Part shown: in pieces, positions 52,319 through 59,893 of the stretch
How the letters are laid out: every line of letters begins with the position of its first letter
Numbering within the stretch: the first letter of the stretch is position 1
Translations under genes and position numbers: made by a program
Assembly: GCF_030816725.1 (NCBI RefSeq)
Contig: NZ_JAUSYG010000001.1
Location: forward strand, 3,348,001-3,412,000
Direction: 5' to 3'
DNA from: Pseudarthrobacter defluvii
GTDB taxonomy: Bacteria; Actinomycetota; Actinomycetes; Actinomycetales; Micrococcaceae
DNA length: 64,000 nt
The notes under the pieces: generated by a model
Told to the model about the DNA's origin: nothing
Databases searched by the model: none
What the model saw: the letters and a program-made list of their open reading frames with translations, nothing else

Positions 52319-53257
52319 TTAGCGGGCTCCAGCACCCGGGCAACCCTGGCCCTGCGAATTGGCGTTGCAGTCGTCCGCGTAGTTGCGGGTGAGCGAGCGC
52401 CACACGCTGATCCCTTGGGGCGGCGCACTGAACTGGCCCTGGCCGGGAATTGGCAACGGCGGGCCTGAGTTCACCGAGTACATTCCTTGGAAGGACGTTG
52501 TTAGAACCACCTGAAAATCCCCCGTGGATGGATATGCGTGGCTGGTCCGGGTCTTCTCCCCCCAACGGTCTTGGGGCAAAGGGCCTCCCATCGACGGTTG
52601 AGGTCCGAAGATGGTGCCGTCACCGTAGTTCCACGTGTACTGCACAGGCGTTGCCACCACATGGACCTTCTGGCCGAACATGGTGATGTCGAACTGCTGT
52701 TCCACGGCTTCCGCGTAGAAGTTCGTTTCTGCGCCGCGGAGAGTGTTGGGGCTGGGCTGGGCCGAGACTTTCCCGGCGTTTACCGGAAGGTTCTGGAACT
52801 GCCGTTGGATATCTGCCGCGATCCTGGGCAGGAGGTCCTCGGGCTTCGGATCGTAGAAACATGTGGGACCAGAGTGATAGGTCCAAGTTGGATTGGTGAT
52901 CCCTGCAGGAGCTCGATACCAGACTACCGGGATTCCGTCCTCGCCCTCAGGACCGCCCTTACACGTAAGCTCTCTGCCAAGACATGGGGTGGCGAACTCT
53001 CCTCCGTCTAGGTCGCATTGGTATTCGTATTTGTACTGGTACGGATCAGCTACAGACGTGCCGCCCTCATCCTGCTCAAAGACACCTGTCGACGGATTAG
53101 GTCGCCAACTGCCCGCCACGGTGGCGCCATTACCGCCCCATCCCGACCCTATTGCTGGGGACTCGTCTTCAGCTGCAGCTGGAGACGGAGTGGAAAGAAG
53201 TAACAAGGCCGCCACAAGTGCAGTTATTGGACGAATGAACCCGTCAAGTGTCCTCAT
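52319..53257 (-). CDS. Secreted PKD-like domain protein coupled to the lipoprotein gene
   Basis: 312 residues. The ATG overlaps the stop of the upstream lipoprotein gene by one base (TAATG). Signal peptide: hydrophobic ITALVAALLLLSTPSPAAAED. The mature protein has four or more cysteines in the first half (YQCDLDGG, TPCLGREL, TCKGG, PTCFYD) and a PKD-like immunoglobulin module near the end (TWNYGDGTIFG with SHAYPSTGDFQVVLTTSFQG). It closes with a Gln/Gly-rich tail. Function unknown; the pair probably works together at the cell surface. Confidence 0.7.
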   Translation of the reverse strand: MRTLDGFIRPITALVAALLLLSTPSPAAAEDESPAIGSGWGGNGATVAGSWRPNPSTGVFEQDEGGTSVADPYQYKYEYQCDLDGGEFATPCLGRELTCKGGPEGEDGIPVVWYRAPAGITNPTWTYHSGPTCFYDPKPEDLLPRIAADIQRQFQNLPVNAGKVSAQPSPNTLRGAETNFYAEAVEQQFDITMFGQKVHVVATPVQYTWNYGDGTIFGPQPSMGGPLPQDRWGEKTRTSHAYPSTGDFQVVLTTSFQGMYSVNSGPPLPIPGQGQFSAPPQGISVWRSLTRNYADDCNANSQGQGCPGAGAR

Positions 53258-53955
53258 TACTTGACCATGTGCTCGACCGTTTGAGCCTTCCAAACCTTAC
53301 CGATGTATGCCGCCACGACAATGTCCGGGGTCGTCGGGAGCGCGGCAACGCGACCCTTCACGCTTCCATCCGGTAAGTGATAGGCAATAGCCTCCTGCTG
53401 GACCTGCGCGATAGCTTGGTAAGTGGATGGTTGAGACTGAACGAAGTTGCTGTCGACGGCATCTACAGTGACACGCCCACCCTCCAGCCATCGGCCACTT
53501 GCATGCCAGTCGGTAACCTCATGCTTCACCTTCTTGCAGCTTGCGCACGCTGAATCCGAGGCTGACTCAAGCGCAGAAATGTCCCCTGTCTCGTATGCGT
53601 AACTCAGCGCCGAGTACCAGTACCGCGTAAACGCCTCGAGCCCCTCCTTCGTCTCCGTCTTCGCCACCTCCGGAAGCACAGGAACGGGGACGTTTTGGGC
53701 GGGGCCGGATGCGTCAGCCGGTTTGTAGACGGCACTCGGTGTGGGAGTGGGAGTGGCGGTGGCGCTGGAAGTAGGGGTTTCGGCTGCCACCGGAGAAGAA
53801 GTGCCGCCCGGGCCAGGCGAGCCCCCGGGGTTGCAGCCGGAGAGAGCCAAGGCAAGACCAACAACCAGCGCTGCCCCGGTGGAGCGCACGCCGCCGGACC
53901 GAATGGTCCGGGACCTGATGAAGTTGCGGGACGAAAGGAAGTTCTGCGTTGTCAT
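53257..53955 (-). CDS. DUF6318 family lipoprotein
   Basis: 232 residues from the ATG with GGGGGAA upstream (a TTG 27 bases earlier is possible). Lipobox LALALSGC puts the lipidated cysteine near residue 42. A Thr/Pro/Ser spacer (TPTSSATATPTPTPSA) is followed by the DUF6318 domain: AFTRYWYSALSYAYETGDISALESASDSACASCKK, WLEGGRVTVDAV. The two cysteines of SACASCKK probably pair. An actinobacterial surface lipoprotein family of unknown function. Its TAA overlaps the start of the PKD-like gene, indicating translational coupling. Confidence 0.82.
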   Translation of the reverse strand: MTTQNFLSSRNFIRSRTIRSGGVRSTGAALVVGLALALSGCNPGGSPGPGGTSSPVAAETPTSSATATPTPTPSAVYKPADASGPAQNVPVPVLPEVAKTETKEGLEAFTRYWYSALSYAYETGDISALESASDSACASCKKVKHEVTDWHASGRWLEGGRVTVDAVDSNFVQSQPSTYQAIAQVQQEAIAYHLPDGSVKGRVAALPTTPDIVVAAYIGKVWKAQTVEHMVK

Positions 53956-54107
53956 GGGCCGCTGTTCCCCCAGTAGTTTCAAGACGGCTTGCTCCGGAAA
54001 GTGAGTTAAGGGTAGCCCACGTCACATTTTGATGATCAAACTTATCCACAGCCACAGGGCCCCGATGCTCTGTTTACCATCCGGAATGCAACAGAAGAAG
54101 TCATAAA

Positions 54108-54138
54108 GGAAGCCGGCGCACCCAAGTGCACCGGCTCC
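54108..54138 (-). terminator. Hairpin of terminator type
   Basis: Arms GGAAGCCGGCGCAC and GTGCACCGGCTCC pair over 13 positions with one mismatch and one G-T around a CCAA tip. It lies 14 bases after the end of an unassigned minus-strand open frame, suggesting that something is or was transcribed into it. Confidence 0.6.
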
Positions 54139-54425
54139 CTAGCTGTAAAACCTACTTTTGGGCTGGCAACACCAGTTCGCCAGTCTTGTCCGGGACAAGG
54201 CGAGCGAAGGAATGTACTCGGGGCCGCCGTCGAGCGCGTCCTCCGCCCAGCGCGCTGGTGGCCAACACCCCGGCGCTCCACTTTGCATTCAGCCCTTGAT
54301 GGCCCTGCTGCGAGGCCATCCACACCGAAAGACAACGCGGTCCCAGACTTGTTCCAGGACTGTTCAGCATGTGACGAAGGTGTCACAAACACGCAGGAAG
54401 CGTAGGCACAAAGCCTCTGGCGCAT

Positions 54426-54442
54426 TTCTACTTGAGGTAGAA
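54426..54442. promoter_or_regulatory. Inverted repeat just before the PPOX gene, candidate operator
   Basis: TTCTAC-TTGAG-GTAGAA, perfect six-base arms, ending ten bases before the start codon. A repressor here would overlap the promoter or the initiation region. Confidence 0.4.
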
Positions 54443-54452
54443 GAATGGCGGA

Positions 54453-54887
54453 ATGATGTTTGAACACGCGGACGGCAATCCCGTCCTGGAACTCGATGAT
54501 GAGCAGTCGTGGCGGCTTCTGGCGGCGACCCAGCACGGCCGGCTGGTGGTCTCCGTCGCCGGAGAACCGGACATCTTTCCTGTGAACTATGTGACCTCGA
54601 ACCGGAAGGTCTATCTGCGCACCGCTCCCGGGAACAAGCTCGCGCAGCTGACCATCAACTCCAAGGTGCTGTTCGAAACCGACGGCATCCTGTCGCAGGA
54701 GGCGTGGTCCGTGATTCTCCGCGGGACGGCACGGGTCCTCAGCAACTCGGCTGAGCTTGCGGCGATCGAGGAACTTGGACTGAAGACCTGGGTTCCCACC
54801 CTGAAGGACTTTTACGTGGAGATCGAGCCGAAATCCGTCAGCGGCCGCCACTTCGTGTTCGGCGAACAGCCGGAACGGGAGATCTAG
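54453..54887 (+). CDS. Pyridoxamine 5'-phosphate oxidase-fold flavin/F420-type protein
   Basis: 144 residues, split beta-barrel PPOX fold: SWRLLAATQHGRLVVSVAGEPDIFPVNYVTSNRKVYLRTAPGNKLAQL is the diagnostic strand series, followed by VLFETDGILSQEAWSVILRGTARVL. Members bind FMN, F420 or haem and include nitroreductase-like NimA proteins. Cofactor cannot be decided from sequence. Two consecutive ATGs; the first is used. GGCGGA precedes it closely. The vsr gene starts 20 bases later with its own promoter-like element. Confidence 0.85.
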   Translation: MMFEHADGNPVLELDDEQSWRLLAATQHGRLVVSVAGEPDIFPVNYVTSNRKVYLRTAPGNKLAQLTINSKVLFETDGILSQEAWSVILRGTARVLSNSAELAAIEELGLKTWVPTLKDFYVEIEPKSVSGRHFVFGEQPEREI

Positions 54888-54894
54888 GCACTCC

Positions 54895-54907
54895 TAAACT
54901 GGAGAGA
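54895..54907 (+). promoter_or_regulatory. Possible leaderless promoter of vsr
   Basis: TAAACT (54895-54900) followed by GGAGAG and the ATG at 54907. The GGAGAG is too close to act as a normal ribosome binding site on a longer mRNA, while the spacing fits a -10 with transcription starting at the ATG. Confidence 0.4.
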
Positions 54908-55365
54908 TGCCGGATACTTCCAGCGCGGACACGTCGACTGCGGACAAGCTCACCCCTGAGCAGCGCAGCTGGAACATGTCCCGGATCCGCGGCAAGAACA
55001 CCAAGCCCGAACTGCTGGTGCGCCGGATCCTGCACGCCAAGGGCTACCGATACCGGCTGCACGGCACATCCGGCGGCAGTAAGCTGCCAGGCAACCCGGA
55101 CCTGGTGTTCGCCGGACGGCACAAGGTGATCTTCGTGAACGGCTGCTTCTGGCATTTCCACGACTGCAGGGTGGGTTTGCACGCGCCGAAAGCCAACGCC
55201 GAGTTCTGGGCTGCGAAGCGTGCCCGGACCCGCGAGCGCGACGCCGGCCAACGCCGCCAACTGGAAGACGCCGGCTGGGAGGTGTTGACCGTCTGGGAGT
55301 GCGAACTGAAGAATCGTTCAGCCCTGGAGTCCCAGTTGGTGCATTTCCTCGAAGCCGGCGCCTGA
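54907..55365 (+). CDS. vsr: Very short patch repair (Vsr) mismatch endonuclease
   Basis: Nicks DNA 5' of T in T:G mismatches created by deamination of 5-methylcytosine. 152 residues with the full Vsr pattern: QRSWNMSRIRGKNTKPELLVRRILHAKGYRYRLH, GNPDLVFAGRHKVIFVNGCFWHFHDC with the catalytic Asp of NPD and the histidine/cysteine zinc residues, and GWEVLTVWECEL at the end. The N-terminus has an extra Asp/Thr/Ser-rich cap. Vsr genes normally sit beside a C5-cytosine methyltransferase; none is present in the window, so this copy is an orphan or serves a methylase elsewhere. Confidence 0.94.
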   Translation: MPDTSSADTSTADKLTPEQRSWNMSRIRGKNTKPELLVRRILHAKGYRYRLHGTSGGSKLPGNPDLVFAGRHKVIFVNGCFWHFHDCRVGLHAPKANAEFWAAKRARTRERDAGQRRQLEDAGWEVLTVWECELKNRSALESQLVHFLEAGA

Positions 55366-55493
55366 CAGAAGGATCTTGAGCGGATCTTTAGCTGCTGCCG
55401 CCACTGGCCTTGATCCCCGACGGGCAGGATAGGCGGGTTGCCTCGATCGGGCGGCCCGCCACTGACAGTTTTAGAGCAGCTATCCCCTATCCC

Positions 55494-56735
55494 CTAACTT
55501 CTCCGGGCCAACAGGGCGGACTTGAACGCCGAAACCGACGAGTCACTGCTGTTGATCCGCCAGTCAGTCTCCTTCTGCATGTGGAACCAGACAAAGCCCA
55601 TCACGTCAGGCTGGGCCGCCAGGTAGGACACCAGGTCCGTGTTCCAGGCGGCTTTCGAACCGCCCAGCTCACTGGACGCGGTCTCGGCGATCAGGACGGG
55701 CTTGCCGGGCGCCAGGGTGCGAAGCTGGGAAATGCCGGGGGCAAAGAGATCCACCGGTGAAACCCAGCTGCTCCAGGTTTGCGAGGTGCCCCAGTTATAG
55801 CCGTCCAAGGCCACAATGTCCGTGTAGCCGGCGCCGGGGTACAGACCGGCCAGGTCAGTCGAGCCCCAGTAGGGCACGTTCGGCGACCAGACCCATTGGA
55901 CGTTGCTGGCGCCCGTCGCGGCAACAACATCGTGCACATGCCGCCAGGCGGCCACGTATTCTCCCGCCTGGTTGCCGTTGACGCCTTCAGCCCACGGATA
56001 CCAGTTGCCGTTCATTTCATGGGCAAAGCGCAGCATGACCGGCTTGCCACAGGTAGCAAGGGACTGGCCCCACTGAGTGATGTAGGCGTCGAAGTCCCCT
56101 GCGGTGATCCGGGCCAGGGCGTAGGCGGGCTGGTCTGCCCCGCCTCCCCATGCCCAGGGCTCCCAGGTGACCAGAGGTGTGGCTCCTCGCAAGCGGACTG
56201 CATCCAACTCGGAAACAGGCGGGGCCTGACGGAAATCCGTGTAGCTCATCACCACGGAAGGGATTTCCCCTGCAAGGTTGGCCACGTCGTCCAACTCAGT
56301 GCCGGCCAGGGGTCCGCCCGGGGTTGCCACCCCAAAGCGCAAGGCCGCCGTACTGATCGCGGGCGGTTGCGGCGCGGGTGCAGGAGCAGGAGCGGGGGCT
56401 GCTTCAACCACGAACGTGGCCGAGGCCTTGATGGACGAGGTCTTCGCGGTGATGGTCAGGTTCCCGGTGGACGTGGCCGGAATGGTGATGCCGGTACTGA
56501 AGGCACCCGTTGAGGTGGTCTGGAACGCGAAAGTTGTGGAACCCAGAATCACGGTACCTGTGGTGGAGGCCTTGAACCCGGTGCCGGTAACAGTGACGGC
56601 CGAACCGGCCGGACCGGAAGCCGGCGTGAGCGTGATTTGCGGTGAAGTGGCTGCGCCGGCGGGCTGGACGATGGACAAAGCCAGTCCAGCGCCGATTATG
56701 AGCGCGACAAATAAGGTCCTTAGTGTTCGGAACAC
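55494..56735 (-). CDS. Secreted GH26-like glycoside hydrolase with IPT/TIG domain
   Basis: 413 residues, GTG start. Signal peptide MFRTLRTLFVALIIGAGLAL with cleavage near PAGAA. Residues about 30-115 form an IPT/TIG immunoglobulin-like module (ITLTPASGPAGSAVTVTGTGF), then a Pro/Ala linker (APAPAPAPAPQPP). The catalytic barrel (about 135-410) is GH26-type: acid/base Glu in LRFAHEMNGNWYPW, VQWVWSPNVPYW, DIVALDGYNWG, and the nucleophile Glu in KPVLIAETASSE. GH26 enzymes are beta-mannanases and relatives; here the substrate is uncertain and could be a bacterial exopolysaccharide. Transcribed alone. Confidence 0.88.
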   Translation of the reverse strand: MFRTLRTLFVALIIGAGLALSIVQPAGAATSPQITLTPASGPAGSAVTVTGTGFKASTTGTVILGSTTFAFQTTSTGAFSTGITIPATSTGNLTITAKTSSIKASATFVVEAAPAPAPAPAPQPPAISTAALRFGVATPGGPLAGTELDDVANLAGEIPSVVMSYTDFRQAPPVSELDAVRLRGATPLVTWEPWAWGGGADQPAYALARITAGDFDAYITQWGQSLATCGKPVMLRFAHEMNGNWYPWAEGVNGNQAGEYVAAWRHVHDVVAATGASNVQWVWSPNVPYWGSTDLAGLYPGAGYTDIVALDGYNWGTSQTWSSWVSPVDLFAPGISQLRTLAPGKPVLIAETASSELGGSKAAWNTDLVSYLAAQPDVMGFVWFHMQKETDWRINSSDSSVSAFKSALLARRS

Positions 56736-56963
56736 GGCAATCTATCCCCAGATTGAAAGGCGGCTACGGCCGCTGATGACGTCAATGCAGAAAGCACCGG
56801 CCTCGATCCTATTGGCAGAAATCCGCAGTCCCATCAAGAAAACCACAATTCTTGCCGAGTCTTCTGCGAGGTCGCGCGAACGGTCCTAACCTGAAACAGA
56901 ACAAGGTCCCCCGCCTGAACCCCCCGTTTTCCGCAGTACCCAAAACCAGCAGAAAGGAGTGTC

Positions 56964-57374
56964 ATGAGCACGTCAGATGATGCCCCCAGGCCGCTGGTGG
57001 ACCAGTCGGTCCTGGACCGGCTGCGGGATGAACTCGAAGAGGAAGAAGGCTACAGCCGGGTCTTCGTCGGGAATTTCATCGAGTACCTCCCCCAACGGCT
57101 GGGCAAGCTGCGGCTGGCCCTGACCACCGGCGACCTGGAGGGCTCCATGGACGCGGTCCTGAGCCTGAAAACATCAAGCCAAATGGTGGGCGCCGAACGC
57201 CTGGCCGGTCTGGCCCTGGAACTGGAGAACGAAATCCGGGCTGAGGCCCGCCACGCCGACATGGCCGTGGTGTTGCCCAGGCTCGCCGCCACGTACCTGC
57301 GGCCCATCACCCAGTGCAGCAGGCAAACCATGCACCGGCTGCAGGCTCAGTGCTGCCCCGGCGCCAAACGGTAA
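56964..57374 (+). CDS. Hpt-like protein lacking the phosphoacceptor histidine
   Basis: 136 residues, GAAAGGAG before the ATG. Histidine phosphotransfer four-helix fold: LRDELEEEEGYSRVFVGNFIEYLPQRLGKLRLALTTGDLEGSM, then VLSLKTSSQMVGAERLAGLALELENEI. In true Hpt domains the second block begins H-x-L-K; here the His is Leu (CTG at 57159-57161, residue 66), although L-K and the GAE packing residues remain. It can still bind a receiver or kinase domain but cannot relay phosphate by this residue. The gene overlaps the end of the convergent response regulator by 28 bases. Likely a binding partner or decoy within that signalling pair. Confidence 0.8.
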   Translation: MSTSDDAPRPLVDQSVLDRLRDELEEEEGYSRVFVGNFIEYLPQRLGKLRLALTTGDLEGSMDAVLSLKTSSQMVGAERLAGLALELENEIRAEARHADMAVVLPRLAATYLRPITQCSRQTMHRLQAQCCPGAKR

Positions 57375-58111
57375 CCAACCCCGCGGACGGTCTGCAGCCA
57401 CCGCGGCTGCTGCGGCGAGTCACCCAGCTTCTTGCGCAGGTTCCCCATGTGGACCTCCACGGAACGCTCGTCGGCCTCGCTGATGTAGCTGCCGACGTCG
57501 TAATCCTCGTCGCGGAGCCGCCGCACCAGGTCGGACTTTGTCCGGACAGTCCGGCCCGCCTCCAGGAGCGCGTACAGCAGTTCGAACTCCGTGCGGGTCA
57601 GGTTCATCTCCTTGCCGTCTACGCTGACAGTCCGTGAGGCGTAGCTGAGCTCCAGGCCGTTGTGGCTGAAATTCCCACGCTCCGGGTGTGCAGCGCCGTC
57701 CGGGGAAGCATCAACCGCAACCTCGCCGGGGTCGGGAACGGACCGCGGCCGGCGCATCATGGCGGCAACCCGCGCCCGCAGTTCCCGCGGACGGAAAGGC
57801 TTGGTGAGGTAGTCATCCGCACCGGATTCCAGCCCAATAAGGGTGTCCAGTTCCTCGGCACGCGCCGTCAGCATGACGATATAAGCGTCCGAAAACTCGC
57901 GGATCTGCCGGGAAACCTCAAAGCCGTCGATGTCCGGCAAACCCAGGTCCAGGGTAATCACATCAGGATTCAGGCTCTTGGCCATCAGGACGCCCTCGGC
58001 GCCGCCGCTGGCGACAGTGACGTCAAATCCAGCCTGGGTCAGCACAGTGCGAACCAGTTCCCGAATGTCATGGTCATCCTCGATGACCAGACCCACACGT
58101 GCCTCACTCAT
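57347..58111 (-). CDS. OmpR/PhoB-family response regulator
   Basis: 254 residues, cytoplasmic. Receiver domain about 1-120: EDDHDIRELVRTVL (acidic pocket), phosphoacceptor Asp in VITLDLGLPDIDGFEV, Thr in VMLTARAEE and Lys in YLTKPFRPREL. A 30-residue linker leads to a winged-helix DNA-binding domain (MNLTRTEFELLYALLEAGRTVRTKSDLVRRL, DERSVEVHMGNLRKKLGD, LQTVRGVGYRLAPG). GTG-free start with the ATG at the divergent promoter; the kinase is read the other way 94 bases off. An unusual histidine-free Hpt gene overlaps its 3' end. Confidence 0.93.
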   Translation of the reverse strand: MSEARVGLVIEDDHDIRELVRTVLTQAGFDVTVASGGAEGVLMAKSLNPDVITLDLGLPDIDGFEVSRQIREFSDAYIVMLTARAEELDTLIGLESGADDYLTKPFRPRELRARVAAMMRRPRSVPDPGEVAVDASPDGAAHPERGNFSHNGLELSYASRTVSVDGKEMNLTRTEFELLYALLEAGRTVRTKSDLVRRLRDEDYDVGSYISEADERSVEVHMGNLRKKLGDSPQQPRWLQTVRGVGYRLAPGQH

Positions 58112-58155
58112 AGAGCCCCCTCAGTGCCAACGTCAGAAGTATAGCTGGCTGCGGA

Positions 58156-58209
58156 TATCCTGCTGGTATGGTCTCGCACAGCCCGACGTCCGCGTCCTCC
58201 GCGCCATGA
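58156..58209 (+). promoter_or_regulatory. Leaderless 13-codon ORF coupled to the kinase gene
   Basis: TATCCT (58156-58161) is followed by six bases and an ATG at 58168 opening a 13-codon frame (MVSHSPTSASSAP) that ends TGA at 58207-58209, overlapping the kinase ATG as ATGA. The kinase start itself has no ribosome binding site, so ribosomes finishing the small ORF may re-initiate there. Confidence 0.5.
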
Positions 58210-59861
58210 GCAACCCCACGGCCTGGTCCACGGGAGCGCTGCGGTTTTTCAAACGGCCCTTTCATGAATACCGGCTGACCGACCGGGTGGCGATGAGCCA
58301 GATGCCGTTGTTCGTGACCACTATCCTGACCGCCCTGCTGATGTGGGCGTTCTTCCCGGTGACCATGAACAACCCCCTGTTCGTCACGTTCCTCGTCTCG
58401 CAGCTGGCCATCATGGCGCTTTGCTACGCCATTCCTTGGGAACGGTTGCCCTACACCAGCTTCCTGGCCATCCCGGTGCTGGACTTCGTCTCCATCGCCG
58501 CTGGCAGGGAAGGCGGCCAGGAAAGCCTCACGGGCATCAGCCTGCTGGCGGTTTTCCCGGTCATCTGGCTCTGCGCCTCCGGGTACTACCCGCGGACGGC
58601 CCTGTGGCTGTCCTTCCTGGGACCGCTGGCCATAATTTGGGTGCCGCTGCTCGTGAAAGGCGACTACACCCCTCAGGACTTTGCCCGCTCCCTGCTGTTG
58701 CCCGTCATGATGCTGGGCATCGGAGTGTCGGTGAGTGTCCTGACCCTGAGCATGATGCGCCAACAGAAGCAGCTCGAGGAGAAGGACGAGCAACTGCAGG
58801 CCAACCTGCGCAGCAGCAAACGCCAGGAATCGCTGCTGAACACCATCCTTGACACCGTGCACCTCGGTGTCCTGGCCGTTGACGCCGATGGCCACGACAT
58901 CCTCATGAACCGCAAGCAGCGCGCCAACCACGAGCTGGCACGGCCAAGGAACATTGCCGATCCCAACGAGTCGCAGCTGCTGGTCTACGGGGCGGACCGG
59001 AAGACGCTGATCCCCGTCCAGGAGCGTCCAGTACGCCGCGCAGTCCTGGGTGAGACCTTCACCGATTACCTGGTGTGGCTCGGTGAGGGGCAGGACCAGC
59101 GGGCACTGGTGACCACGGCTCGCGCCATGAAGGACTCGGACGGCAACTTCACCGGCTCGGTGATCGTTTTCAGTGACGTCACGGACCTGGTGAACGCGCT
59201 CACCGCCAAGGACGACTTCGTCTCAAGCGTCTCCCATGAATTCCGCACCCCGCTCACCTCCATCCTGGGTTACGTGGAAATCCTGCTCGCCGATGAACCG
59301 GATGATCCGCAGCGCGACATGTTGGAAATCATCCGCCGCAATTCCGAACGGCTCCTGACCCTCGTGTCGGACCTGTTGTCCAGCCGGGACGGCCAGCTGA
59401 TCGTCACGCCCCACCCCGTGGATGTGGCCGAGCTCGTCCGCAGCAGCGTGTCCTCGGCGATGCCCCGGGCGGCCGCGGCGGGCGTCGAACTGCAGGCCGA
59501 CGCCCCGGAACGGCTGGAAGCCTATGTGGACAGCGCCCGGATAGCGCAGGTCCTGGACAACCTGGTGTCCAACGCCATCAAGTACTCCCCGAACGGCGGC
59601 AAGGTGGTGGTGTCGGTGGCCCAGGAGGACGGGCACATGGCCTGCAGCGTCACGGACACCGGCATGGGCATGACCCCGGAGGACGCCTCCGAGGTGTTCG
59701 CCAAGTTCTTCCGCACCAGCAGCGTGCGGCGCACTGCCATTCCCGGCGTCGGGCTGGGGCTGCCCATCAGCAAGGCGATCGTCGAGGCGCACGGCGGCAC
59801 CATCGGCGTGGAGAGCACCTTGGGCGAGGGAACAACGTTCACCTTCCGCGTGCCGGTATGA
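58206..59861 (+). CDS. Membrane sensor histidine kinase with PAS domain
   Basis: 551 residues. About six hydrophobic helices occupy residues 35-185 (FVTTILTALLMWAFFPV, LWLSFLGPLAIIWVPLLV, LLLPVMMLGIGVSVSVL). A short coiled coil (QKQLEEKDEQLQANLRSSKRQE) leads to a PAS domain (LDTVHLGVLAVDADGHDILMN). HisKA has the phosphorylated His in SSVSHEFRTPLTSILGYVE, and the HATPase has VLDNLVSNAIKYSPNGG (N box), DTGMGM and GVGLGLPI. It is divergent from the OmpR-type regulator, its likely partner. The start is the ATG overlapping a 13-codon ORF stop. Signal unknown; no large outside sensor domain, so a membrane-borne cue is likely. Confidence 0.92.
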   Translation: MSNPTAWSTGALRFFKRPFHEYRLTDRVAMSQMPLFVTTILTALLMWAFFPVTMNNPLFVTFLVSQLAIMALCYAIPWERLPYTSFLAIPVLDFVSIAAGREGGQESLTGISLLAVFPVIWLCASGYYPRTALWLSFLGPLAIIWVPLLVKGDYTPQDFARSLLLPVMMLGIGVSVSVLTLSMMRQQKQLEEKDEQLQANLRSSKRQESLLNTILDTVHLGVLAVDADGHDILMNRKQRANHELARPRNIADPNESQLLVYGADRKTLIPVQERPVRRAVLGETFTDYLVWLGEGQDQRALVTTARAMKDSDGNFTGSVIVFSDVTDLVNALTAKDDFVSSVSHEFRTPLTSILGYVEILLADEPDDPQRDMLEIIRRNSERLLTLVSDLLSSRDGQLIVTPHPVDVAELVRSSVSSAMPRAAAAGVELQADAPERLEAYVDSARIAQVLDNLVSNAIKYSPNGGKVVVSVAQEDGHMACSVTDTGMGMTPEDASEVFAKFFRTSSVRRTAIPGVGLGLPISKAIVEAHGGTIGVESTLGEGTTFTFRVPV

Positions 59862-59893
59862 AAGGAACGACGGCGGCGGGCGGCCGGAGTGCG

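Larger units (their letters stand above)
53956..54452. other. Gene-poor stretch with several sequence signals
   Basis: Near the lipoprotein start a minus-strand promoter can be read: -35 TTGATC (plus 54034-54039) and -10 TACCCT (plus 54009-54014), with the odd palindrome TTTGAT-G-ATCAAA (54028-54040) over the -35. TTATCCACA (54042-54050) is a perfect single DnaA box. A 13-base hairpin (GGAAGCCGGCGCAC/GTGCACCGGCTCC, 54108-54138) follows. A 72-codon minus-strand frame (54152-54370) ending LVPDKTGELVLPAQK stops just before this hairpin and may be a gene remnant. TGTGAC-N6-GTCACA (54370-54387) and TTCTAC-N5-GTAGAA (54426-54442) are inverted repeats ahead of the PPOX gene. Confidence 0.5.

Noticed and set aside
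54370..54387. CRP/GlxR-type site TGTGA...TCACA
   Set aside because: The two half-sites are eight bases apart instead of six, so the match to the CRP/GlxR consensus fails.
54042..54851. Minus-strand frame covering the PPOX gene and the empty stretch
   Set aside because: The plus-strand PPOX protein is clearly real; the minus frame shows no domain. Only its 54152-54370 relative in another frame was kept as a possible relic.
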